A DNA stretch of 33,358 nt from Oscillospiraceae bacterium (lineage in GTDB: Bacteria; Bacillota; Clostridia; Oscillospirales; Oscillospiraceae): assembly GCA_015068395.1 (NCBI GenBank), contig SVKP01000116.1, positions 1-33,358 on the forward strand. Reading direction: 5' to 3'. Positions 25,418-33,358 of this stretch are shown piece after piece. The stretch's first letter is position 1. Each line of letters starts with the position of its first letter. The position numbers were made by a program, and so were the translations under genes. Below the pieces are notes generated by a model, which saw only the letters and a program-made list of their open reading frames with translations, was not told the DNA's origin and made no database searches.

Positions 25418-26950
25418 ATGAAGAAGGTTCTTGTTCTGGATTTCGGCGGGCAGTACAACCTGCTGGTTGCCCGCCGCGTGCGCGAGTGCGGCGTTTACTG
25501 CGAGATCAAGCCCTTCCGCATCGGTATGGACGAGATTCGCGCCTTTGCCCCCGACGCGATCGTCTTCACCGGCGGGCCTGCCACGGTGTTTGAGCCGAAC
25601 GCGCCGCAGCTGGACCCGGCGGTCTTTACGCTCGGCGTCCCCATCCTCGGCATCTGCTACGGCCAGCAGCTGATGATCCACCAGCTTGGCGGCGCCTGCC
25701 GCCGGTCGGAGGTCCGCGAGTACGGCAAGGTCGCCCTCACGCACGACGGCACGAGCGAGCTGTTCCACGGCGTCGAGCCGACCAGCGTATACTGGATGAG
25801 CCACGGCGTCGAGGTCGAACGGCTCTCCCCCGGCTTCCGCGCCGTTGCGGCGACGGACAGCTGCGCCTATGCCGCCATTGAGGACGCGCAGCGCAGGCTC
25901 TACGGCGTGCAGTTCCATCCCGAGGTGCTCCACACCGTCCACGGCACGCAGATCATCCAAAACTTCCTCTACCGTATCTGCGGCTTTGCTCCCGAGTGGT
26001 CGATGGCGTCCTACGCGAGCGAGGCGATCGAGGAGTGCCGCGTGAAGATCGGCTCCGGGCGCGTGCTGCTCGCGCTCTCCGGCGGCGTGGACAGCGCGGT
26101 CGCTGCGGCGCTGCTCTACCGCGCGGTGGGAAAGCAGCTGACCTGCATTTTTGTCGATCACGGGCTTCTGCGCAAGAACGAGGGCGACGAGGTGGAGTCC
26201 GCCATGCGCACCGCGCTGGGCATGGAGATCATCCGCGTCGACGCGAGCGAGCGCTTTCTCACGAGGCTCGCGGGCGTGACGGAGCCGGAGCGCAAGCGCA
26301 AGATCATCGGTGAGGAGTTTATCCGTGTCTTTGAGGCGGAGGCGAAGAAGCTCGGCACGGTGGACTTCCTCGCGCAGGGGACGATCTACCCCGACGTGGT
26401 CGAGTCCGGCCTCGGCGGCGAGAGCGCGGTCATCAAGAGCCACCACAACGTCGGCGGACTGCCCGAGCACGTTGACTTCAAGGAGATCATCGAGCCGCTG
26501 CGCCGCCTGTTCAAGGATGAGGTGCGCGCGCTGGGCGTCGAGCTGGGCCTCCCGGAAAAACTGGTCTGGCGCCAGCCCTTCCCCGGCCCGGGGCTTGCCA
26601 TCCGCGTCATCGGCGACATCACCCGCGAGAAGCTGGACATCCTGCGCGACGCGGACGCGATCTTCCGCGAGGAGGTGGCGAAGGCGGGTCTCGAGCGCAG
26701 CGTGAACCAGTATTTCGCGGCGCTGACAAACCTCCGCTCCGTCGGCGTGATGGGCGACGAGCGCACCTACGACTATGCCGTGGCGCTGCGCGCGGTGGAG
26801 ACGCAGGACTTCATGACCGCCGACTGGTCCCGCCTCCCCTACGAGCTGCTGGACACGGTCTCCCGCCGCATCGTGGGCGAGGTCAAGCACGTCAACCGCG
26901 TCCTCTACGATATCACCAGCAAACCGCCCGCAACGGTGGAGCTTGAATAA
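25418..26950 (+). CDS. guaA: GMP synthase (glutamine-hydrolysing)
   Basis: Aminates XMP to GMP using glutamine and ATP. The class I glutaminase domain (1 to about 190) has the triad Cys80 (GICYGQQL), His167 and Glu169 (FHPEV). The ATP pyrophosphatase domain follows with SGGVDS (221-226). The C-terminal dimerisation domain ends in PPATVELE, close to the usual PPATIEWE. It has 510 residues, a full length. Second gene of the xpt operon, followed by a terminator. Confidence 0.97.
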   Translation: MKKVLVLDFGGQYNLLVARRVRECGVYCEIKPFRIGMDEIRAFAPDAIVFTGGPATVFEPNAPQLDPAVFTLGVPILGICYGQQLMIHQLGGACRRSEVREYGKVALTHDGTSELFHGVEPTSVYWMSHGVEVERLSPGFRAVAATDSCAYAAIEDAQRRLYGVQFHPEVLHTVHGTQIIQNFLYRICGFAPEWSMASYASEAIEECRVKIGSGRVLLALSGGVDSAVAAALLYRAVGKQLTCIFVDHGLLRKNEGDEVESAMRTALGMEIIRVDASERFLTRLAGVTEPERKRKIIGEEFIRVFEAEAKKLGTVDFLAQGTIYPDVVESGLGGESAVIKSHHNVGGLPEHVDFKEIIEPLRRLFKDEVRALGVELGLPEKLVWRQPFPGPGLAIRVIGDITREKLDILRDADAIFREEVAKAGLERSVNQYFAALTNLRSVGVMGDERTYDYAVALRAVETQDFMTADWSRLPYELLDTVSRRIVGEVKHVNRVLYDITSKPPATVELE

Positions 26951-26989
26951 TCGCTGACGACTTGCGGGTCAGCCTCCAAACGCTTTACA

Positions 26990-27022
26990 CAGCAGACATT
27001 CTTCGGAGTGTCTGCTGATTTT
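26990..27022 (+). terminator. Terminator of the xpt-guaA operon
   Basis: CAGCAGACA (26990-26998) pairs perfectly with TGTCTGCTG (27009-27017), followed by ATTTTG. Confidence 0.75.
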
Positions 27023-27055
27023 GTTATCACGCCTGATAACGATTTGATAACAAAA
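27019..27055. repeat. Perfect 11-base inverted repeat
   Basis: TTTTGTTATCA (27019-27029) and TGATAACAAAA (27045-27055), with a third GATAAC between them at 27035-27040. A CAGACACTGTCTG dyad follows at 27061-27073. It might be an operator, a recombination-site remnant or part of the terminator; nothing in the sequence decides this. Confidence 0.5.
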
Positions 27056-27102
27056 TATAACAGACACTGTCTGGCAAATCCAAAAACGGGGATAGTCTGC
27101 AA

Positions 27103-27145
27103 AACAACCGCCGTCTGGTTTCATATCGGACGGCGGTTGTTCTGT
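27103..27145. terminator. Second strong hairpin in the guaA-GNAT gap
   Basis: AACAACCGCCGTC (27103-27115) pairs perfectly with GACGGCGGTTGTT (27129-27141), with A-rich and T-rich flanks that would let it act in both directions. It isolates the GNAT gene from guaA. Confidence 0.75.
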
Positions 27146-27218
27146 TTTGCTGCTATCATTTTGGTTTTAACAGTGGTATGATGTTGTCCGAAAGCAGGTA
27201 TGCAGGAATGGAACACAC

Positions 27219-27767
27219 ATGAAAATCAGAAAAGCAACAGGCGAAGAAATGCTGACCCTGTGGGGGTATTCGGATATCGGCGGAGCGTCACCGACCGCGC
27301 GGTTCTTTTTCGGGAACCTGTCCTCGGGGAATGCGGAATTCTGGACAATGGAGGATAACGGCCTCCTGATTGGCGAACTGTACGTCTTTCTGGACATGGA
27401 GGACAGGGATTTTGCCGATGGAAAGGATACCGCGTATTTGTGCGCGTTTCGGATAAAGAAAGAGCACCGCGGACAGGGGCTGGGAAGCAGGCTGGCGGAG
27501 GCCGTTCTTGCGAACCTGAAGGCAAGGGGCTTCCGCGGCGCAACCATAGGCGTCGACGAATCCGAAGAACAGAACATCAGGCTGTATCAGCGACTGGGCT
27601 TCAACAGAAAGGTCAAGGATTGCTTCGTCGATCCCTGCGCCATGGATGAGAATATGAAGCCGGTCGCCGTTCCCTGTTTTTGGCTGCTGTATAAACCGCT
27701 TTCCCGGACCGCGGTCGAATGTGCAGACGAAGGACGCCGCGAAGGGGCAGCAGAAAAACCTGAATGA
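27219..27767 (+). CDS. GNAT-family N-acetyltransferase
   Basis: A 182-residue acetyl-CoA-dependent acetyltransferase. The acetyl-CoA loop is in FRIKKEHRGQGLGSRLAEAVL (R-G-Q-G-L-G around residues 84-89), and the C-terminal motif NIRLYQRLGFNRKVKD is typical. The N-terminal half contains an unusual stretch (GGASPTARFFFGNLSSGNAEFW) and the C-terminal tail is long and charged. The SD (AGGAATGG) before the ATG is weak, and I see no clear promoter. GC content is lower than in guaA upstream. The substrate cannot be predicted. Confidence 0.87.
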   Translation: MKIRKATGEEMLTLWGYSDIGGASPTARFFFGNLSSGNAEFWTMEDNGLLIGELYVFLDMEDRDFADGKDTAYLCAFRIKKEHRGQGLGSRLAEAVLANLKARGFRGATIGVDESEEQNIRLYQRLGFNRKVKDCFVDPCAMDENMKPVAVPCFWLLYKPLSRTAVECADEGRREGAAEKPE

Positions 27768-27775
27768 CGGTCATC

Positions 27776-27822
27776 AAAACAGAGCGGGATTGTCTATCGT
27801 TTCGATCAGCCCGCTCTGTTTT
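27776..27822 (+). terminator. Terminator after the GNAT gene at 27219
   Basis: AAAACAGAGCGGG (27776-27788) pairs perfectly with CCCGCTCTGTTTT (27810-27822) around a 21-base loop. Confidence 0.85.
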
Positions 27823-27901
27823 GCCACGTTTTTTGCATACGCCTGCTGCGTGCAGGGCCAGATCGCCCGAAACCGAGAACTCTGTTTGCCATATCTTTTT
27901 C

Positions 27902-27930
27902 TTGCGCTTTGACCCATGAGGCGATATGAT
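27902..27930 (+). promoter_or_regulatory. Promoter of the flavoprotein gene at 27962
   Basis: TTGCGC (27902-27907), 17 bases, TATGAT (27925-27930). It lies inside the possible 5' extension of the coding frame and so supports the start at 27962. Confidence 0.65.
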
Positions 27931-27961
27931 ATCCCTATCATGGAACGAGGAGAGACGGCCT

Positions 27962-29572
27962 ATGCTGCGCGTGGACAACCTGAAAACCGAGCCCGGCGCC
28001 GCCGAAGAGGCGCTGTGCGCGCTTACCGCGGCGGCGCTGCGCGTCCGGGAGGCGGACGTCGTCTCGCTGCGCGTGCTGCGGCGCTCCGTCGACGCGCGCG
28101 AGGGCGTGCGCTTCGTCTGGTCGGTCGCGGCGGAGGTCAAAAACGAGTCCGCCGTCCTTCGGCGCTGTCGTGGGAAAAACGTCTCCCGCTGGGAGAGCGC
28201 CGGGTATGCCCTGCCCCCCGCGCCGGAGCGTCCGCCGGAGACGCCGCCCGTGATCGTGGGCGCGGGCCCGGCGGGACTGTTCTGCGCGCTGGCGCTGGCA
28301 AGGTGCGGCATGAAGCCGGTCCTGCTTGAGCGCGGGCGCCGCGTCGAGGACCGCAGGCGCGACGTGGAGGCGTTCTGGCGCACGGGCGCGCTCGACCCTG
28401 CCTCGAACGTCCAGTTCGGCGAGGGCGGCGCGGGCGCGTTCTCGGACGGCAAGCTCAACACCGGCACGAGGGACCCGCGCCACGGTTGGATTTTGGAGCG
28501 CTTTGTCGAGTACGGCGCGAGCCCGGATATCCTGATTGACGCCAAGCCCCACGTCGGCACCGACCGTCTCTACGTCGTGCTGCAAAATCTGCGCCGCGAG
28601 CTGCTGGACCTCGGGGCGGACGTGCGCTTTGAGCACACGCTTACCGGGCTGGACACGGCGGACGGCGCACTGTGCGCGGCGAAGGTCTCGTCCCCGGAGG
28701 GGACGTACACACTGCCCGCGCGCCAGCTCGTGCTTGCGCCGGGACACAGCGCGCGGGATACGTTCGCGCTGCTGCGCGCACTGGGTGTGCCGATGGAGCC
28801 CAAGCCCTTCGCCGTCGGCGTGCGCATCGAGCATAAGCAGAGCGCCGTCGATGCGGCGCAGTACCGCGCGGCGGCGGGGAACCCCGCGCTGCCGCCGTCG
28901 AGCTACAAGCTTGCGTACCACACGCGCGAGGGGCGCGGCGTGTTCTCCTTCTGCGTCTGCCCGGGTGGCCAGGTGGTCGCCGCCGCGTCCGAGCCGGGGC
29001 GCGTCGTGACCAACGGCATGAGCGAAATGGCGCGCGACGGCGAGAACATCAACGGCGGACTGCTGGTATCCGTCACGCCGGAGGACTTCGGCGGCACGGC
29101 GGACGACCCGCTCGCGGGCGTCGCGTTCCAGCGCGCGCTGGAGGAATCGGCGTTCCGCGCCGGCGGCGAGAGCTACGCTGCCCCGGCGCAGCTGGTGGGG
29201 GATTTCCTCGCCGGGCGCGCCTCAACGGGGGCGCTGGACGTCGCGCCGAGCTACCGCCCCGGCGTGCGCTGGGGCGACTTGCGCGCCTGCCTGCCCGCCT
29301 TCGTCTGCGACGCGCTGGCGGAGGCGCTGCCTGAGCTGGACCGAAAGCTTCGCGGTTTCGCCGCGGCGGAGGCGGTGCTCACGGCGGTGGAGTCGCGCTC
29401 GTCCTCGCCGGTACGCATCCTGCGGGACGAGCGGTACCGCTCGGCGCTGCGCGGGCTCTATCCCTGCGGCGAGGGCGCGGGCTACGCCGGAGGCATCATG
29501 AGCGCCGCCGCGGACGGCCTGCGCGCCGCGGAGGCGGTGCTGCGTGACATACGGGAGAATGACACATTTTAA
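27962..29572 (+). CDS. NAD(P)/FAD-dependent oxidoreductase of the COG2509 type (uncharacterised FAD dehydrogenase)
   Basis: A 536-residue soluble flavoprotein. The start ATG at 27962 follows GAGGAGAG; the frame is open to 27926, but that ATG falls in the -10 box. Residues 1-90 form an N-terminal alpha/beta module (MLRVDNLKTE...LRVREADVVSLRVLRRSVDAR) characteristic of this family. The FAD-binding Rossmann motif is VIVGAGPAG (97-105), with the partner ERG for the ribose. FGEGGAGAFSDGKLNTGT and the late LYPCGEGAGYAGGIMSAAADG (FAD-binding C-terminal motif) are strong family signs. The reaction is unknown. It is followed after 22 bases by a D-2-hydroxyacid dehydrogenase gene. Confidence 0.9.
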   Translation: MLRVDNLKTEPGAAEEALCALTAAALRVREADVVSLRVLRRSVDAREGVRFVWSVAAEVKNESAVLRRCRGKNVSRWESAGYALPPAPERPPETPPVIVGAGPAGLFCALALARCGMKPVLLERGRRVEDRRRDVEAFWRTGALDPASNVQFGEGGAGAFSDGKLNTGTRDPRHGWILERFVEYGASPDILIDAKPHVGTDRLYVVLQNLRRELLDLGADVRFEHTLTGLDTADGALCAAKVSSPEGTYTLPARQLVLAPGHSARDTFALLRALGVPMEPKPFAVGVRIEHKQSAVDAAQYRAAAGNPALPPSSYKLAYHTREGRGVFSFCVCPGGQVVAAASEPGRVVTNGMSEMARDGENINGGLLVSVTPEDFGGTADDPLAGVAFQRALEESAFRAGGESYAAPAQLVGDFLAGRASTGALDVAPSYRPGVRWGDLRACLPAFVCDALAEALPELDRKLRGFAAAEAVLTAVESRSSSPVRILRDERYRSALRGLYPCGEGAGYAGGIMSAAADGLRAAEAVLRDIRENDTF

Positions 29573-29594
29573 TAAATTGTAGGAGGCTATCACC

Positions 29595-30566
29595 ATGTCC
29601 AAGACCATCGGGGTCATCATCGACTTCCTCACCGACGACTACCGCCGCCAGATCGACGCCGCCGCGGAGAAGCACGGCTACACGACGCGTTACTATCCCG
29701 ACAGCGCCTCGGCGGTCGGGAACGCGGACGACTGCGAAATTCTGTACGGCCACTGCTCGCGCAAGGTCATCTCATCCGCGAAGAGCCTGAAATGGTTCTG
29801 CTGCTGTTGGGCGGGCGTGGATCAGTTCTGCGACGGCGCGCTGTACCATAACCCCGGCTGCCTGCTCTCCAACTCCTCCGGCGCTTACGGCGTGACGATC
29901 GCCGAGCATCTGGTGATGACCTCGCTGATGCTGCTGCGCCGTCAGCCGGAGTACACCGAGGTGATCCGCAACGGCGAATGGCGCGTACTCAAGGGCGGCA
30001 TCCATTCGCTCTACGGCTGCCGTGTTACGGTGCTCGGCGCGGGCGACATCGGCACGGAGTTCGCACGGCGCGTCAAGCCGTTCCACCCGGCGAAGATCAC
30101 AGGCGTGCGCCGCAGCGCCAGGCCCGGCGACGGCGCCTTTGACGAAATGCACACGACGGCGGAGCTGGACGAGATCCTGCGGGAGACCGATTTGCTCGTC
30201 ATGGCGCTACCGAACACGCCCGACACGGCGAACATCCTCGACGCGCGGCGCATGGCGCTGCTGCCGGAGGGCGCGTACGTCATCAACGTCGGGCGCGGCA
30301 CCGCGGTCGACCAGGACGCGCTGATCGCGGCGTTGGGCAGCGGCCATCTTGCGGGCGCGGCGTTGGACGTTGTGGTGCCGGAGCCGCTTCCGGCGGACCA
30401 TCCGCTGCGCGGCGCGAAAAACCTGCTGCTCACGCCGCACGTCGCGGGCAACATGACGCTGCCCTACACGCAGCAAAAGAGCGTGAGCATGTTTTTGGAG
30501 GATCTGGACCGCTTTGTCCGGGGCGAGCCGCTTGCCCACGCGGTGGACCGCAGCAGAGGCTACTGA
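29595..30566 (+). CDS. D-2-hydroxyacid dehydrogenase (NAD-dependent)
   Basis: Interconverts D-2-hydroxy acids and 2-keto acids. The 323-residue protein has the dinucleotide motif GAGDIG (148-153) and the catalytic set Arg234 (NVGRGT), Glu263 (VPEPLP) and His282 (TPHVAGNM). The catalytic-domain N-terminal half is divergent (EILYGHCSRKVISSAKSLKWFCCCWAGVDQF), with three consecutive cysteines at 69-71. AGGAGG precedes the ATG. It is co-transcribed with the flavoprotein gene (no terminator between). The substrate is unknown; candidates include glyoxylate/hydroxypyruvate or branched keto acids. Confidence 0.92.
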   Translation: MSKTIGVIIDFLTDDYRRQIDAAAEKHGYTTRYYPDSASAVGNADDCEILYGHCSRKVISSAKSLKWFCCCWAGVDQFCDGALYHNPGCLLSNSSGAYGVTIAEHLVMTSLMLLRRQPEYTEVIRNGEWRVLKGGIHSLYGCRVTVLGAGDIGTEFARRVKPFHPAKITGVRRSARPGDGAFDEMHTTAELDEILRETDLLVMALPNTPDTANILDARRMALLPEGAYVINVGRGTAVDQDALIAALGSGHLAGAALDVVVPEPLPADHPLRGAKNLLLTPHVAGNMTLPYTQQKSVSMFLEDLDRFVRGEPLAHAVDRSRGY

Positions 30567-30588
30567 TCCGATAACCATTGTTTTGCAC

Positions 30589-30617
30589 TGGACATTGCCG
30601 CCGCTTTGCGTTATAAT
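30589..30617 (+). promoter_or_regulatory. Promoter of the CapD/FlaA1-like gene
   Basis: TGGACA (30589-30594), 17 bases, TATAAT (30612-30617). The leader to the ATG at 30663 is about 40 bases. Confidence 0.75.
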
Positions 30618-30662
30618 GCCGTACAAATAGAGATTATTCGACATTCAAATGCGAGGGTATCC

Positions 30663-32600
30663 ATGCAAAAGAATCCGTCTTTCATCTTAAAAATTCTGCT
30701 CGTCATGTTCTGCGACGCGCTCGGCATCATCTTCGCGGGCGGCATGGCGCTGCTGGTGCGCTTCGAGTTTTCCTTCTCCGCCATTCCGAGTGAATATCTG
30801 GAAGCCTGGTACCACTTCCTGCCGATGCAGATCGGCGTGACGATCGTGCTGTTTTTCCTGCTGCACATGTATCACTTCGTGTGGCGGACCGTCAGCGCGC
30901 ACGACGTACTGTACATGGTGCTCTGCGTGGGGTTTGCCTTCACGCAGACGACGCTCGCTTCGATCTATCTCGGCAACGAACAGCCGCGCAGCGTGCTGTT
31001 CATGCAGTGCGTTTTTGAGCTGGTGTTCCTTGTCGGCAGCCGCTGCGCGCTGCGCTTCTGGGAGGCGCTGCGGCTGGTGGTGCGCCAGTCGCGCGGGAAC
31101 TACGACCAGCGCATCCTGCTTGTCGGCGCGGGCGAGGCGGGCCGCGTCATCGCGCGCGAGCTGCTCACGAGCCGCAGAATCGAGGCGAAGCTCTGCGCCG
31201 TCATCGACGACAACGAGAGCAAGTGGGGCAAGTACCTCGAAAGCGTGCCCATCATCGGCGGACGCGACGTGATCCCCTCCGCTGTGCGGAACGAGCGCAT
31301 TACGCAGATCATCGTTGCCATTCCCTCCGCCTCGCCGCAGCAGCGAAGCGAGATTCTGAACATCTGCAATATGACGGGCGTGCGCACGCGGACGCTGCCC
31401 GGCTTCTATCAGCTGGTCAACGGCGACGCCTCGCTGTCCAACGTGCGCGACGTGCAGGTGGAGGACCTGCTCGGGCGCTCGCCCATCCACCTCAACACCG
31501 AGGTGATCGACCGCTTCCTGCGCGGCAAGGTCGTGATGGTGACGGGCGGCGGCGGTTCCATCGGCAGCGAGCTGTGCCGCCAGATCGCCGCGCGCGGCCC
31601 CAAAACGCTGATCGTTCTGGACATCTATGAGAATAACGCCTACGACATCCAGCAGGAGCTGCGTCGCATCTATGGCAGCAAGCTTGATTTGCGCGTGGTG
31701 ATTGCCAGCATCCGCGACAAGCAGCGCATTTACGACCTGTTTGAGGAGCTGCGCCCGGAGGTTGTGTTCCACGCGGCGGCGCACAAGCACGTCCCGCTGA
31801 TGGAAACCTGCCCCTCGGAGGCGATCAAGAACAACATCTTCGGCACCTACCACGTCGTGCGCGCGGCGGAGAAATTCGGCGTGAAGAAGTTCGTGATGAT
31901 CTCCACGGACAAGGCGGTCAACCCGACGAACGTGATGGGCGCTACCAAGCGCTTCTGCGAAATGGTGCTCCAGAGCCGCGCGGACAGCCCCACCGAATAC
32001 TGCGCGGTGCGCTTCGGCAACGTGCTGGGCTCCAACGGCTCGGTGGTGCCCCTGTTCAAGAGCCAGATCGAGGCGGGAGGTCCCGTCACAATCACGGACA
32101 AGCGCATCATCCGCTATTTTATGACCATTCCCGAGGCGGCGCAGCTCGTCATGGAGGCGGGCGCGATGGCGAAGCAGAGCCAGATCTTTGTGCTGGACAT
32201 GGGAGAGCCGGTGAAGATCCTCGACCTCGCGGAAAAGCTCATCCGCCTCTCCGGCTACGAGCCCTATCAGGATATCGAGATCGAGGAGGTCGGCCTGCGC
32301 CCCGGCGAAAAGCTCTACGAGGAGCTTCTGATGAGCAGCGAAACGCTGCTCAAGACCGACAACGAGAAGATTTTCGTCGAGCAGCAGCAGCGTATCGACC
32401 CGTCGCAGATTATGGAAAATCTGACGAAGCTGGATCGCGCCGTGACCGAGGAGCTGCCGGACGAAAAGCTGGTCAGCCTTCTGCGCGGCATGATCCCCAC
32501 CTATCATGCGCCGGAGGACGTCAACCGCGAGGCGGAGCGGAAGCTTGCCGCCCACGCCGCGGAGGAGAGCTCCGCAAGCGCCGCGCCGATCCTCGCCTGA
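30663..32600 (+). CDS. Membrane nucleotide-sugar 4,6-dehydratase/epimerase (CapD/FlaA1/WbpM family)
   Basis: Modifies UDP-GlcNAc-type sugars for capsule, glycan or surface polysaccharide synthesis. It has 645 residues. Four hydrophobic segments (about 8-33, 52-72, 80-104, 108-128) anchor the N-terminus. A first Rossmann domain has VGAGEAG (154-160). The catalytic short-chain dehydrogenase domain begins at about 288 with TGGGGSIGSE (294-303). The catalytic motif is STDKAVNPTNVMGATK: Ser414, Met425, Lys429. This is the Ser-Met-Lys triad of WbpM-like dehydratases, with Met in place of the usual Tyr. The frame is open to 30606, but that is inside the promoter; GAGGG precedes the ATG used. No other glycan genes are adjacent. 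Confidence 0.93.
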   Translation: MQKNPSFILKILLVMFCDALGIIFAGGMALLVRFEFSFSAIPSEYLEAWYHFLPMQIGVTIVLFFLLHMYHFVWRTVSAHDVLYMVLCVGFAFTQTTLASIYLGNEQPRSVLFMQCVFELVFLVGSRCALRFWEALRLVVRQSRGNYDQRILLVGAGEAGRVIARELLTSRRIEAKLCAVIDDNESKWGKYLESVPIIGGRDVIPSAVRNERITQIIVAIPSASPQQRSEILNICNMTGVRTRTLPGFYQLVNGDASLSNVRDVQVEDLLGRSPIHLNTEVIDRFLRGKVVMVTGGGGSIGSELCRQIAARGPKTLIVLDIYENNAYDIQQELRRIYGSKLDLRVVIASIRDKQRIYDLFEELRPEVVFHAAAHKHVPLMETCPSEAIKNNIFGTYHVVRAAEKFGVKKFVMISTDKAVNPTNVMGATKRFCEMVLQSRADSPTEYCAVRFGNVLGSNGSVVPLFKSQIEAGGPVTITDKRIIRYFMTIPEAAQLVMEAGAMAKQSQIFVLDMGEPVKILDLAEKLIRLSGYEPYQDIEIEEVGLRPGEKLYEELLMSSETLLKTDNEKIFVEQQQRIDPSQIMENLTKLDRAVTEELPDEKLVSLLRGMIPTYHAPEDVNREAERKLAAHAAEESSASAAPILA

Positions 32601-32610
32601 ACTTCACATG

Positions 32611-32656
32611 AAAAAAACAGTATCCTCAAGCAAGGGCTTGAAGATACTGTTTTTTG
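32611..32656. terminator. Bidirectional terminator between convergent genes
   Basis: AAAAAACAGTATC pairs with GATACTGTTTTTT, with an inner TCAAGC/GCTTGA stem and an AAGG loop. T-runs occur on both strands. It ends one base before the DUF1294 stop codon. Confidence 0.92.
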
Positions 32657-32938
32657 CTAAATGGGACGGGATGGCGCCGAGAGCAGCCATGCTGCCAGCG
32701 CGCACTGCGCAAGCAGGATCGCGGGCAGGCCATAGCGGAAGTACCAGTGCTTCGTCTTGTGGTGAAAGGCGAACATTCCGCCCAGCGCGCCGAGGCTACC
32801 GCCGAGCAGCGCCAGAAGAAACAGCGTGCGCTCCGGGACGCGCCAGTCCCCGCGCCGCGCACGGCGCTTGTCGGCGCCGAACGCGAGGAACGCGGCGAGG
32901 TTGATCCCGATCAGATACGCCGCAAGCGCCCTGGTCAC
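32657..32938 (-). CDS. DUF1294 family small membrane protein
   Basis: A 93-residue protein of unknown function with three hydrophobic segments. The family pattern is clear: FGADKRRARRGDWRVPERTLFLLALLGG, then GGMFAFHHKTKHWYFRYG. The start is GTG, overlapping the psuG stop by 4 bases (GTGA), with GGAGAA just upstream. It is translationally coupled to psuG and ends at the shared terminator. It is likely an inner-membrane protein; no activity is known. Confidence 0.9.
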   Translation of the reverse strand: MTRALAAYLIGINLAAFLAFGADKRRARRGDWRVPERTLFLLALLGGSLGALGGMFAFHHKTKHWYFRYGLPAILLAQCALAAWLLSAPSRPI

Positions 32939-33358
32939 TTCTCCAGCTTCGCCAGCTCCGCCGCCGTCGCCGCGGCGAGGCGGGCGTTGTTGTAGACGAG
33001 CTGGATGTTGGAATCCAGACTGTCGCCGCCGGTGAGCTCCTTGACCTTCGCCAGCAGGAAGGGCGTGACTGCCTTGCCGTGGACGCCCTTCTCCTTCGCC
33101 TCGGCGAGCGCGGTGTCGATCGCCTTGTCGATGACCGCCTTGTCCATGCTGTACTGCTCGGGGATGGGGTTCGTGACGAGCATGCCGCCGCGCATGCCCA
33201 GCTCGCGCTTGACGTGGAACGCCTCTGCCAGCTCCGCGGGCGTGTCGAGCCGATAGTCGACGCCGAAGCCGCTGCGGCGGGTGTAGAACGCGGGCAGCTC
33301 GTCCGTGCCGTAGCCGATGACGGTCACGCCCTTCGTCTCCAGATATTCGAGCGTCAAC
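32935..33358 (-). CDS. psuG: Pseudouridine-5'-phosphate glycosidase, C-terminal part (5' end outside window)
   Basis: Splits pseudouridine 5'-phosphate into uracil and ribose 5-phosphate, reversibly, in the cytoplasm. About 140 C-terminal residues are present and the frame is open to the window edge. Family motifs are LEYLETKGVTVIGYGTDELPAFYTRRSGF, GMLVTNPIPEQYSM, and the late VTPFLLAKVKELTGGDSLDSNIQLVYNNARLAA. The active-site lysine region lies outside. The stop overlaps the DUF1294 start. A kinase partner (psuK) is not visible on this side. Confidence 0.95.
   Translation of the reverse strand, partial: LTLEYLETKGVTVIGYGTDELPAFYTRRSGFGVDYRLDTPAELAEAFHVKRELGMRGGMLVTNPIPEQYSMDKAVIDKAIDTALAEAKEKGVHGKAVTPFLLAKVKELTGGDSLDSNIQLVYNNARLAAATAAELAKLEK

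Overview
This is GC-rich (about 60-65% by eye) bacterial DNA with short intergenic gaps, overlapping genes, strong SD sequences and many consensus sigma-A type promoters (TTGxxx-17-TATAAT). The Noc/ParB protein, VanW-domain protein, SLH-domain protein, DacA-type carboxypeptidase and Xpt-GuaA pair all point to a low-oxygen Firmicute of class Clostridia, probably an uncultured gut relative of the Oscillospiraceae. That placement is inference from gene content, not from a marker phylogeny. Most genes are ordinary housekeeping or envelope genes.

Layout. 1-2812 (+): the end of aspS, a lipoprotein GH3 beta-N-acetylhexosaminidase and a long-form alanyl-tRNA editing protein. 2813-3153: two copies of an interspersed repeat around a terminator. 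3154-5899 (-): an NhaC-family antiporter and a D-Ala-D-Ala carboxypeptidase. 5969-6143: tRNA-Gly(CCC) with its own promoter and terminator. 6144-9314: an AT-rich islet beside the tRNA. It holds a chain of small hairpins, a DUF3800 gene followed by a long-stem structured element, an orphan protein with a PD-(D/E)XK-like signature, and a zinc-ribbon/transmembrane/trypsin-like protease. 9351-13171 (-): an orphan ParB/Noc-like protein, a VanW-family protein and a PhnD-like lipoprotein, the last two translationally coupled. 13346-15103 (-): a GH13 alpha-amylase and a GNAT acetyltransferase whose leader can fold in two competing ways. 15351-17141 (+): a secreted SLH-transglutaminase protein.

17196-23510 (+) is a complete-looking F-type ATP synthase operon in the order a-c-b-alpha-gamma-beta-epsilon. 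There is no atpH (delta) gene between b and alpha. Instead the alpha subunit has about 80 extra N-terminal residues that read as the C-terminal, b-binding domain of delta. This apparent delta-CTD/alpha fusion, with no delta N-terminal domain anywhere in the operon, is the most unusual feature of the window: alpha is present three times per enzyme and delta normally once. The c subunit also carries a signal-peptide-like N-terminal extension.

23513-33358: a palindromic repeat cluster, an unrecognised lipoprotein, xpt-guaA (purine salvage and GMP synthesis) without a purine riboswitch, a second GNAT protein, a COG2509-type flavoprotein followed closely by a D-2-hydroxyacid dehydrogenase, and a membrane CapD/FlaA1-type nucleotide-sugar dehydratase. 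On the minus strand there follow a DUF1294 membrane protein and the 3' part of psuG.

Several genes have better starts than the longest reading frame suggests. These were chosen from SD spacing and from promoters lying inside the longer frames. TTG starts are likely for the DUF3800 gene, the 15103 GNAT gene and atpB; GTG starts are likely for atpD and the DUF1294 gene.
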